From: Promethearchaeota archaeon CR_4
GTDB lineage: Archaea; Asgardarchaeota; Lokiarchaeia; Sigyniarchaeales; CR-4
DNA length: 6,501 nt
NCBI GenBank assembly: GCA_001940655.1
Contig: MBAA01000190.1
Location: forward strand, 14,185 to 20,685
Reading direction: 5' to 3'
Shown here: positions 1-6,414 of the stretch, piece by piece
How positions within the stretch are numbered: the first letter of the stretch is position 1
Layout: the number at the start of each line of letters is the position of its first letter
Notes under the pieces: model-generated
What the model saw: only the letters and a program-made list of their open reading frames with translations
Told to the model about the DNA's origin: nothing
Databases searched by the model: none
Position numbers and translations under genes: made by a program

Positions 1-408
1 AACCTCAACTAAGGAGGACGGGAGGAAATCTCCCGCGGTATATTCACCCCCGATGAGCCCCTGAAGGAAGAAGGTAAACAGGTAGCGGATAATCGAATGC
101 GTCAGTGGAAGGTGATCGAGGATTTCCTTGGGCGTGAATGGAATGTCCACAGGTAATGCTGCACGCAAGGTGGCTAGTCCACAGGTAACCGCCTGAGCGA
201 CTTGGTCGGCGATCTCTGGCACACCCATGTCCGAAATGAGACTTGCGCGCAACCTACTTACGAATACGTGCAATGGTTCCCCCGAGGTTTCGCGCGTATA
301 AAATCGTACGAATTGCTCGCGCATGGACGTGACCCTCACAGCAAGCACCTTGGCAAAGTCCACAAGGGTTTGCCCCATATTGTCGTTGATTGAACCCGGT
401 TCCATCAT
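1..408 (-). CDS. N-terminal part of a large Eco57I/type-ISP-like DNA modification enzyme (runs off left edge)
   Basis: The minus strand is open from an ATG at 408 (a second ATG follows at once at 405) to the window edge, 136 codons with no stop; an in-frame stop at 430-432 limits upstream extension. The visible protein looks helical. Residues 16-30 (VDFAKVLAVRVTSMR), about 58-85 (with IADQVAQAVTCGL) and 91-114 (FTPKEILDHLPLTHSIIRYL) match, from memory, the helical segment before the SAM-binding motif in type IIG/type ISP restriction-modification enzymes, which typically reads 'FAD..AQT..YGL..AR' and then 'F....A...IP.TNPFL..LF'. That segment begins almost at residue 1, so no nuclease or helicase domain precedes it, unlike LlaBIII/LlaGI-type enzymes. 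The catalytic motifs would lie outside the window, so the methylase assignment is inference. It is divergent from the methylase pair at 526-4669 and may share their control region. The coding call is firmer than the function. Confidence 0.72.
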   Translation of the reverse strand, partial: MMEPGSINDNMGQTLVDFAKVLAVRVTSMREQFVRFYTRETSGEPLHVFVSRLRASLISDMGVPEIADQVAQAVTCGLATLRAALPVDIPFTPKEILDHLPLTHSIIRYLFTFFLQGLIGGEYTAGDFLPSSLVEV

Positions 409-447
409 TGTCCATACACTAACCGCGAGTTATTTCAATCTCCGCGC

Positions 448-467
448 CTATAAACTTAAACGTTTAT
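448..467. promoter_or_regulatory. Candidate divergent archaeal promoter with overlapping palindromic half-sites
   Basis: The 117 bp between the two divergent starts contain TATAAA at 449-454, which reads TTTATA on the other strand. With the usual archaeal spacing of about 25 bp, the minus start point would fall near 425, giving a leader of about 17 nt to the ATG at 408. The plus start point would fall near 478, giving a leader of about 48 nt to the ATG at 526. Overlapping it are two direct TAAAC half-sites (451-455, 457-461) and an inverted one (GTTTA, 462-466); TAAACGTTTA at 457-466 is a perfect palindrome. A regulator bound there could cover both TATA boxes. The operator role is inference. 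Confidence 0.4.
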
Positions 468-525
468 TCCTGAAACATCCACCTCCAATTGGAACTTCAT
501 ACTTGATAAAATAGTGGAAAGTATA

Positions 526-2316
526 ATGTCACACGATTCCCCACCACCTCCCGCAGGCAATGGTTCATTCCCCCGAAGTGATCGGGCGCGGCGCCGGAAA
601 TTAGGCATAGTATACACGCCTGAGCAGATTGTTGATTACATCGCGAGACACACTATTTATAAGGTAATCCCTTACCCAAGGCTCTCAGATCCTCTGCCTC
701 CCGGCGACCGAACCCAGTCTGATTTAAGGGAAAAACAGAGTGAAATGCTTCCAAAGTTACGGATCTTAGATCCAGCGTGCGGCGATGGTGCATTTCTCCT
801 AGCTGCGGCTCAGATATTATTCCAACAACGCATAACGACAATCTTGGGGACGTGCACGGATGCTCTCGGGAGAACCATCAGAGAGCAAATCGTGACGGAT
901 AACTTATATGGATTTGACACGGACGAACAAGCGGTTTCAAGGTGCCGCAATACGCTAATGGAATGGGCCGAGACCGGCAATATGCCATTACCCCAAGGAG
1001 CAATTAATTCATTGACTTCAGCGAGCATTTCTACCCTACAGAAACACGTGCATGTTGCCGATGCGTTGGTGGAACCTATTACTTCCGCCACTCTCTTTGA
1101 TGTGGTTATTTGCAATCCTCCCTATGTGACGATGACGGACATCACGGCAAAGCAGAAATCTCAATATGCTCAACGATTCACCACATACCATGCAAATGGT
1201 GACCTCTATTACATCTTCATCGAGCGATCATTTTCCCTCCTGAAACCAGATGGGCAATTGGGTGTCATTGTTCCCCGCTATTTCCTCAAAGCACCTACTG
1301 CAAGACGATTACGAACATTTTTAGCGAACAAACGATGTCGTGTTATTGACGATTTGGGACAAACAACGGCATTTCCGGGCGTAGGTATTCACGCGACCTT
1401 ACTCTTCTTCCAAAACTGCCCCCCTAAAGCGAATGACAAAGGTTACCTCCGTATCCACCCTAAAAGTGCCAAAGCAAGTTCTAATATCAATGCTCTCGAA
1501 CGAGAGGAGGAATTCGATGTCGAAATATTAGGAGCTGGTCCTTGGACTTTCCAATCTCCCGCTTACCAGCAATTCATAACACAGGTACGCACCAGGATGG
1601 GCGGATACTTGGGTGAGTACTGTACCCTCGCTAAAGGCGTTCAAACCGGCAAGGATTCCGTGTTTGTAGTCAACGATGAAATTATAACTTCCCGCAAGAT
1701 TGAACCCCGTGCCCTTCGCCCTTGGTTAAAGGGGGGAGATATTTTTCCTTTTACCCTCAAACCAAAAACTTCGAGATATGTGATTTTTTCCACACTGCAT
1801 GAAAGGGACGCCATCCAATCGTATCCAAACGCTTTCTCGTACCTCCGAGAACACCAAACCGAGCTCCGGCAACGATCCCGCATTGCAGAGTGGTATCAAT
1901 GGCGGAAGGGTGATGAGCGGGTCACGCTGGATTGGGCGCATCCAAAAATTATTGGCCGCTATAAGGGACATCACCCCGTTTTTGCGCTCGACACGAGGGG
2001 ATCCTATTTCTCGCAAGATGTGGTGCTGGTGCAACCCAAGGCCGGGCAAGGAGAATATCTCCATTTCTTCCTCGCTCTTCTAAATTCTCCGATCGTTGCT
2101 CGGATTGCACACCATGAGTTCAAGGAGCTTGCCTATGGTACATACGAGTGGTATCCCCAACAGCTCGCGAAGATTCCAGTCATTATCCCAGAATCCCCAA
2201 TATTAGGTGAGATTAATGCCCTCGTCACGCAGATCCTTAAAAACGCGCCGGATGACTTGCTGAGAACCAAATTAGACCAATTAATAACCAACTTGTATCA
2301 AAAATCGCCTAAATAA
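526..2316 (+). CDS. N6-adenine DNA methyltransferase, gamma-type, with TaqI-like C-terminal specificity domain
   Basis: Predicted to transfer a methyl group from S-adenosylmethionine to adenine in a specific DNA site. Motifs occur in the gamma order: GIVYTP at 27-32 (the usual 'G.YYTP' lead-in), SAM-binding motif I DPACGDGAF at 82-90, the acidic motif II strand LYGFDTDEQA shortly after, and catalytic NPPY at 197-200 within FDVVICNPPYV. LKPDGQLGVIVP then closes the Rossmann fold. The C-terminal part, from about residue 350, has LAKGVQTGKDSVFVV, LRPWLKGGDI and FFLALLNSP, typical of TaqI-like target-recognition domains in Eco57I-family enzymes. At 596 aa it is complete but has no nuclease domain, so it should only modify. 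ATG 526 is preferred over in-frame GTG 514 because GGAAAG at 516-521 could be a weak ribosome site. It ends 7 nt before the next methylase gene, so the two are probably co-transcribed. Family assignment is secure; the target site is unknown. Confidence 0.95.
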   Translation: MSHDSPPPPAGNGSFPRSDRARRRKLGIVYTPEQIVDYIARHTIYKVIPYPRLSDPLPPGDRTQSDLREKQSEMLPKLRILDPACGDGAFLLAAAQILFQQRITTILGTCTDALGRTIREQIVTDNLYGFDTDEQAVSRCRNTLMEWAETGNMPLPQGAINSLTSASISTLQKHVHVADALVEPITSATLFDVVICNPPYVTMTDITAKQKSQYAQRFTTYHANGDLYYIFIERSFSLLKPDGQLGVIVPRYFLKAPTARRLRTFLANKRCRVIDDLGQTTAFPGVGIHATLLFFQNCPPKANDKGYLRIHPKSAKASSNINALEREEEFDVEILGAGPWTFQSPAYQQFITQVRTRMGGYLGEYCTLAKGVQTGKDSVFVVNDEIITSRKIEPRALRPWLKGGDIFPFTLKPKTSRYVIFSTLHERDAIQSYPNAFSYLREHQTELRQRSRIAEWYQWRKGDERVTLDWAHPKIIGRYKGHHPVFALDTRGSYFSQDVVLVQPKAGQGEYLHFFLALLNSPIVARIAHHEFKELAYGTYEWYPQQLAKIPVIIPESPILGEINALVTQILKNAPDDLLRTKLDQLITNLYQKSPK

Positions 2317-2323
2317 TCCTCGA

Positions 2324-4669
2324 ATGCATAAGACGCTCATGAGTGCACCCTTCATGGCCCGAATTGAAGAAGAATTTCCAATTATCCAGCTAAACCAGGT
2401 AGCCAATGCAGAGCGGAAAGGCGGTACCTCTCGCCCTGATTTTGAACCGCTGATGTACCTCCATAAGTGGTGGGCTCGGCGGTTAGGATCCGTATTTCGG
2501 GCGATTCTTCTGTACTCACTCGTGGATGCTACCACGAAAGTACAAGATACCAATGGGAGGTGGCGCCTCGTTAACAGGGCAGAGATGGATAACCCTTGGG
2601 CACTATTTGCTCGGGACGTTGACTGCCGCGGAAAGATCATCCTGGATCCCTTCATGGGATCGGGCATTTCCGCCATCAAGAGTCTCGCACTCAATTGCCG
2701 GATAGTAACCCAAGACCTCAACCCAGTCGCGTGGTTTCTGGTGAAGGTAGCCCTCGAACCACTGAATGGCCAAACTTTGCAAGCGGCATTCGATGAATTG
2801 GAGCGAAATGTTGCGGTGCGCGTGCAACAATATTTCAAAACAATCTGTCCTACGTGTTTGCAAAAATTTTCAAAATCTCGTAAAAATTCATCTAATGTTG
2901 AGCAAAAACTCTGCGCCAGACTCGAGAAGGGGGATGACTTGAGTGCAATCTTCCACGAATATCCCGTTTTTGCGGACGTGATGTATTTTTTCTGGGTAAA
3001 GCAATTGGAATGTGCTCGGTGTCACGTAACTATTCCCCTTTTCAAGGGGCACATGTTCGCCCACAAGCGCAAGGGACGGGTGACCGAGGGATATTATGTC
3101 CTCTGTCCTCAGTGTGGGGAGGTCTTTGTCGTGCAGGATTATGCAATCCAAACGACTTGTCCCGCATGCCATCAATCGTTTTCTCCCCAGGTAGGATCTG
3201 TCACCCGGAACGGTGCCAAGTACACTTGCCCCAATCCTGCCTGTAAAATCTCAGGTAGTATCGTGGATCACGTGCGCAAGCACGGGAAACCTAAAGAACA
3301 CCTCTATGCGGTGCAATCGTATTGCCCCCAATGTGGCGCGAAACAATTCACCCGTGCTACCCACTTCGACCAAATGATAGCTGCTCGCGCCGAAAAGATC
3401 CTCAAACAAGAGCTCCCACAGATCTTAGGAAATTTCATCCCGGATACCAAGATTCCTCCCGGATATAACACCAAGCAAGCAACGAACTACGGGTATCGTG
3501 ACTGGCGTGACATGTTCAGTCCCCGGCAACAACTGGTCTTGGGTGAGATGCTTCACGGCATTCTGGAATTAAAATGCTCTGATCCCACGCGAGAATTCTT
3601 ACTCCTCACGTTTTCTAAGTCATTGGAGTATGCCAATATGCTGTGTGAGTACCACCGGGTCAATAACTACGTGTACAACTTGTTTAAGACGCATGCATTC
3701 CACCCCCCACTGACGCCATGCGAGAGTAATCCATGGGGTGCAAAGTACGGGTTTGGCACGTTCCGGAACTTGTTTGCGGCAAATTTAAAATTCAAAGAGT
3801 TCAACACACGTCCTTACGTGAAGTATGTCACGGACACTGGACACATGGCGAAGTATTTTTTAAGTCATCCTGTAGAGGGGTATTTGGGGAATATTTTCGA
3901 GGATGCCAAGGCAAACGTGTTTCTCCTTAATGGGGATTCAACCCACATCCCAATTCCTGATGGATCTGTTGATGCGGTGGTCACGGATCCGCCTTATTTC
4001 AACAACGTAATGTATTCCGAGCTCGCAGATTTTTATTATGCATGGTTGCGGCTTGGATTGCGCGCCCGCTACCCCAACTTCCGGGAATCGGACGGTCCGA
4101 ATATAGCTGAGGTCATCGTGAACAAGGATCAGGGGAAAGGTGAACAGGATTACCTGCGTGGGTTAACCAATGTCTTCGCCGAGGCGCGTAGAACCCTCAA
4201 ACCAGATGGTATCTTCGTTTTTACGTTCCACCACCAAGACGATTCTGCATGGGGGGCTATGCTACAATCCGTACTCAATGCGAGTCTTTACATAACTGCC
4301 GCGTATCCAGTTCTGGCGGAAATGAGCACAGCCGTTCCCATCCTAGGCAAAGCGAATCCCCAATGTGATGTGGTTCTGGTATGCAGACCGCGTCCTCCCT
4401 CTCCCGATAACATCCCGTGGGAAACCATCGAGCATCGAGTAATTATAACTCTCCAAGAAAGTGTCCAAATTTTCTCCAAGGGGGGATATGTCCTGTCTCC
4501 TGAGGATTTACTGGTCGTTGCCACTGGAAAGGGCCTTGAACTCTATTCCAAACACTTTCCCCACGTGTTTCGGGATGGGGGAGAGGTGACAATCCCTCAA
4601 TTTTTGAGTGCGATCCGGCAAATTGTGAAAGATAAATTGCCAAAATTGAGAAAACCAGTTAAAGATTAA
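2324..4669 (+). CDS. DUF1156/COG1743-type DNA methylase with large internal zinc-ribbon block
   Basis: Predicted SAM-dependent DNA amino-methyltransferase (N6-adenine or N4-cytosine) of the 'adenine-specific methylase containing a Zn-ribbon' group. The N-terminal DUF1156-like segment has IEEEFP at 14-19 and HKWWARR at 47-53. SAM motif I, DPFMGSG, is at 108-114. Six Cys pairs follow: 175/178, 230/233, 261/264, 279/282, 302/307 and 334/337, enough for up to three zinc ribbons. A helical region with SLEYANMLCEYHRVNNYVYN and GTFRNLF leads to catalytic DPPY at 555-558, then LKPDGIFVFTFHH. The motif order (SAM site, insertion, DPPY) is alpha-like, so the zinc block plus helical region occupies the place of a target-recognition domain; that role is inference. 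All catalytic motifs are intact, and no nuclease or helicase motif is visible. ATG 2324 lies 7 nt after the preceding stop, with no clear ribosome site; ATGs at 2339 and 2354 are alternative starts. It may be translationally coupled to the upstream methylase. Confidence 0.94.
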   Translation: MHKTLMSAPFMARIEEEFPIIQLNQVANAERKGGTSRPDFEPLMYLHKWWARRLGSVFRAILLYSLVDATTKVQDTNGRWRLVNRAEMDNPWALFARDVDCRGKIILDPFMGSGISAIKSLALNCRIVTQDLNPVAWFLVKVALEPLNGQTLQAAFDELERNVAVRVQQYFKTICPTCLQKFSKSRKNSSNVEQKLCARLEKGDDLSAIFHEYPVFADVMYFFWVKQLECARCHVTIPLFKGHMFAHKRKGRVTEGYYVLCPQCGEVFVVQDYAIQTTCPACHQSFSPQVGSVTRNGAKYTCPNPACKISGSIVDHVRKHGKPKEHLYAVQSYCPQCGAKQFTRATHFDQMIAARAEKILKQELPQILGNFIPDTKIPPGYNTKQATNYGYRDWRDMFSPRQQLVLGEMLHGILELKCSDPTREFLLLTFSKSLEYANMLCEYHRVNNYVYNLFKTHAFHPPLTPCESNPWGAKYGFGTFRNLFAANLKFKEFNTRPYVKYVTDTGHMAKYFLSHPVEGYLGNIFEDAKANVFLLNGDSTHIPIPDGSVDAVVTDPPYFNNVMYSELADFYYAWLRLGLRARYPNFRESDGPNIAEVIVNKDQGKGEQDYLRGLTNVFAEARRTLKPDGIFVFTFHHQDDSAWGAMLQSVLNASLYITAAYPVLAEMSTAVPILGKANPQCDVVLVCRPRPPSPDNIPWETIEHRVIITLQESVQIFSKGGYVLSPEDLLVVATGKGLELYSKHFPHVFRDGGEVTIPQFLSAIRQIVKDKLPKLRKPVKD

Positions 4670-4686
4670 TAAAATGGGTTACATGC

Positions 4687-4726
4687 GGTATTATTGTGGT
4701 TGTAATACCTCGTCTACTAACTTTTT
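4687..4726 (+). terminator. Candidate terminator between convergent genes
   Basis: A perfect 7-bp inverted repeat (GGTATTA 4687-4693, 9-nt loop, TAATACC 4703-4709) lies 17 nt after the plus-strand methylase stop and covers the stop codon of the converging minus-strand gene. A T5 run at 4722-4726 follows on the plus strand. Archaeal termination depends mainly on T-tracts, so the T5 may be the active part. Because the intergenic gap is only 21 nt, the two transcripts probably overlap at their 3' ends. Confidence 0.35.
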
Positions 4727-5287
4727 ATAGGAAATCCCAATTGAAGGCACAAATCGTAATCCACAACGCCCGCAAAAAGCGGGGCGATCGTGACTCACGC
4801 GTTGTGACATCGTTTCTGTAAATAATGCGCCACAATGCGGGCAATATTGCGGTAATTTCTCTGGAGGAAATTCAAAATTATAGTCAATAATTGGGTTTTC
4901 CACGGGGTTAGGAGGCGTCACCGGGTTTATTGGAGCGGAAGTGGATGCAACCTCAGGAACGGGGGTGGTGGATTTACCATTCAACACTTCATCAAGTGCT
5001 TTCTTCCCTTTTTGAATGGTTGCATTAATTTTGTATTTCACCTGTTCCATCTTTTCACGGATCAATGGCTTCTTTTCTTCTATTTTCTGCCGGATTTTCT
5101 GCACTCCTCGGGCCACGGTTTTGGTGGCAGCTTTCGTGCCTTTCACAGTACCTTTAACGATTGCGTAAATTATATAATACACTCCCACAATCGCCAAGAT
5201 TCCAAGCGTTACTGCAAGAATTGTTACACTGATGCGCCCCATCGGATTGAGTGCTCCATACCAGTCCCAAAAATTAAAGATCATCAT
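4691..5287 (-). CDS. Small membrane-anchored protein with C-terminal zinc ribbon, function unknown
   Basis: This 198-aa protein is not matched to a named family. It has four parts: a short aromatic N-terminus (FNFWDWYG); one strongly hydrophobic membrane segment at about 19-44; a Lys/Arg/Glu-rich stretch at about 45-103 that looks helical and may form a coiled coil; and a Pro/Thr/Ser-rich linker to about 130. A two-knuckle zinc ribbon follows, with cysteines 149/152 (CPHC) and 172/175 (CGRC). The positive charge right after the membrane segment predicts a short outer N-terminus and a cytoplasmic C-terminus, so the ribbon would face the cytoplasm. ATG 5287 is preferred over GTG 5296 because AGGTG at 5294-5298 sits 6 nt upstream as a ribosome site and would contain the GTG. 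It converges on the methylase gene and lies 136 bp downstream of the next minus-strand gene. A docking or scaffold role at the membrane is a guess. Confidence 0.85.
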   Translation of the reverse strand: MMIFNFWDWYGALNPMGRISVTILAVTLGILAIVGVYYIIYAIVKGTVKGTKAATKTVARGVQKIRQKIEEKKPLIREKMEQVKYKINATIQKGKKALDEVLNGKSTTPVPEVASTSAPINPVTPPNPVENPIIDYNFEFPPEKLPQYCPHCGALFTETMSQRVSHDRPAFCGRCGLRFVPSIGISYKKLVDEVLQPQ

Positions 5288-5293
5288 CCAAAG

Positions 5294-5298
5294 CACCT
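5294..5298 (-). promoter_or_regulatory. Shine-Dalgarno site that decides the start of the membrane zinc-ribbon gene
   Basis: AGGTG on the minus strand matches the core of the archaeal anti-Shine-Dalgarno complement (GGAGGTGATC) and is 6 nt from ATG 5287. It overlaps the alternative GTG codon at 5294-5296, which argues against that codon as the start. It is the clearest ribosome site in the window. Confidence 0.55.
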
Positions 5299-5381
5299 AT
5301 TCATTAATCTATAATCAATGAAGAACTAAGTACAAACGCCCTCCTTAAGCCCTTCATAGTCCGGTCTTTATCTAGCCAAGT

Positions 5382-5405
5382 AAAATGGGACTAATGAAAA
5401 TTAGT
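5382..5405 (-). terminator. Candidate terminator after the CPxC/CxH protein gene
   Basis: A perfect 6-bp stem (ACTAAT 5390-5395 and ATTAGT 5400-5405) with a 4-nt loop begins 18 nt after the minus-strand stop. On the minus strand it is followed by CCCATTTTA, which carries a T4 run. The position and T-run fit an intergenic terminator, but the stem is AT-rich and weak. If active, it would separate this gene from the membrane zinc-ribbon gene downstream. Confidence 0.4.
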
Positions 5406-5423
5406 AGATTGGCTTTCCAAATA

Positions 5424-6278
5424 TCAGAACCAGAGCGACTTCAACATGCTGTCGATCGTCTTCAGGCGCACTTTCTTGCACAGAGACGGATCATCCAGCA
5501 AGCGCCGGTCGAAAAGTTTGAGTAAATATGAGAGAAATCCCCTCCCCTTTTTTACGGGGCCTTTGGCATCTATAAAATCATCCATTTCTGTATCAAATAT
5601 ACTGTTCTTCCCTCTTACCAGATCAGCAGCAGCCTGCATGAAATCGAACAGCTCTTCAACTCCTACCCTTATCGTGTCAAGTTGAATCTTGACATTGTGG
5701 TACCCGGTTATTGCACTAAGTAGGTTTTTCTCGAATTGTATCTTTTCCTCCTTCCAAGGCATGTTGATGATGATGCCCTCGGTATCAACGATGAGCACAT
5801 CCTTTTGGGACTGGGGAAGTTTTTGAAAATCACGAGTGGAAATCTGCGTGATTTCAACACATTTTTGCCATTCAGGGGGTAAAATGGAGGTGAATAGCGT
5901 TTTAAGTTGCTGGTACAAATTCGGTTGGTCCCGCGCGGATGTCACGATTTGGATGGGATAATTGAAAATGACCGCATGCAACAGGCACGCGGTGGCGTAA
6001 CTTTTGAACCGAAAAAGAACATCCCCAAAATTAAGATCCACGATGTCCTGCCGTTGGGGTTCAAGCGTCACCTCAAAATCTACCTTTTCTGTGCCGCGAA
6101 CGCTATAATTTTGATCCACCATTAGGAGGAATTGATGGGCACAGACATCCGACTGGACTTGGATAGTAGCAATCCCATTTTCTCTACCGTGAAAAACATA
6201 AGTTGGGACTTGGAAGGTAACACGAGCCCGACATGTAGGGCACATTAAGTGAACCTCTTTCGTTTCCTCAATTCCCAT
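5424..6278 (-). CDS. Hypothetical protein with N-terminal CPxC/CxH zinc-ribbon-like domain (possibly Asgard-type)
   Basis: This 284-aa soluble protein has no signal peptide or membrane segment. The N-terminal domain has CPTC at 13-16 and C46-A-H48, a likely Cys2-Cys-His zinc site framing beta-type sequence. It is followed by HQFLLMVDQNYSVRG, which resembles from memory a recurrent hypothetical family in Asgard archaea. The rest mixes predicted alpha and beta structure, including VLIVDTEGIIINMP near the middle and a helical, basic C-terminus with RLLDDPSLCKKV. No enzyme motif is recognised. Start choice: in-frame ATG 6335 and TTG 6356 lie upstream, but a TATA box at 6308-6315 would then fall inside the coding region, and the zinc motif sits near the N-terminus only with ATG 6278. 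It lies between the membrane zinc-ribbon gene (same strand) and a divergent partial methylase-like gene. Function is unknown; signalling or regulation is speculation. Confidence 0.85.
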   Translation of the reverse strand: MGIEETKEVHLMCPTCRARVTFQVPTYVFHGRENGIATIQVQSDVCAHQFLLMVDQNYSVRGTEKVDFEVTLEPQRQDIVDLNFGDVLFRFKSYATACLLHAVIFNYPIQIVTSARDQPNLYQQLKTLFTSILPPEWQKCVEITQISTRDFQKLPQSQKDVLIVDTEGIIINMPWKEEKIQFEKNLLSAITGYHNVKIQLDTIRVGVEELFDFMQAAADLVRGKNSIFDTEMDDFIDAKGPVKKGRGFLSYLLKLFDRRLLDDPSLCKKVRLKTIDSMLKSLWF

Positions 6279-6307
6279 GACCAGTCGCCAATTGATCTTT
6301 TGCTTTC

Positions 6308-6315
6308 TTTTTATA
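6308..6315 (-). promoter_or_regulatory. Candidate archaeal TATA box for the CPxC/CxH protein gene
   Basis: The minus strand reads TATAAAAA, starting 37 nt upstream of ATG 6278. Standard archaeal spacing puts the transcription start near 6287 and leaves a leader of about 8 nt, fitting the absence of a ribosome site. No clear purine-rich BRE is visible just upstream. This box supports the shorter start of the gene. Confidence 0.5.
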
Positions 6316-6414
6316 CTAGCATGTGAAAAAACCATTAATGAACTTTTGGTCAACAAATTCTAGAAACATTCAAGAGATTTAGTTACGACCGACTATCTGG
6401 TTGCTGGCAGAATA

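Noticed and set aside
19..35. GC-rich hairpin CGGGAG-GAAAT-CTCCCG
   Set aside because: It lies inside the minus-strand coding sequence with no T-run after it, so there is no reason to call it a terminator or attenuator.
202..514. Two overlapping plus-strand open frames of 63 codons each
   Set aside because: They lie opposite the coherent minus-strand partial gene and the promoter region, overlap each other, and have no recognisable domain or ribosome site.
1731..1736. G6 run in the first methylase (others at 4251-4256 and 4480-4485 in the second) as phase-variation tracts
   Set aside because: Six bases is short for slippage control and all reading frames are intact across them.
5012..5314. 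Plus-strand 100-codon open frame
   Set aside because: It is antisense to the membrane zinc-ribbon gene, which has a consistent domain order and a ribosome site; its composition looks like a reverse-complement shadow.
5337..5346. Strong Shine-Dalgarno-like AAGGAGGGCG on the minus strand in the 136-bp gap
   Set aside because: The only start at suitable distance (a TTG) meets a stop after six codons, so there is no gene for it to serve.
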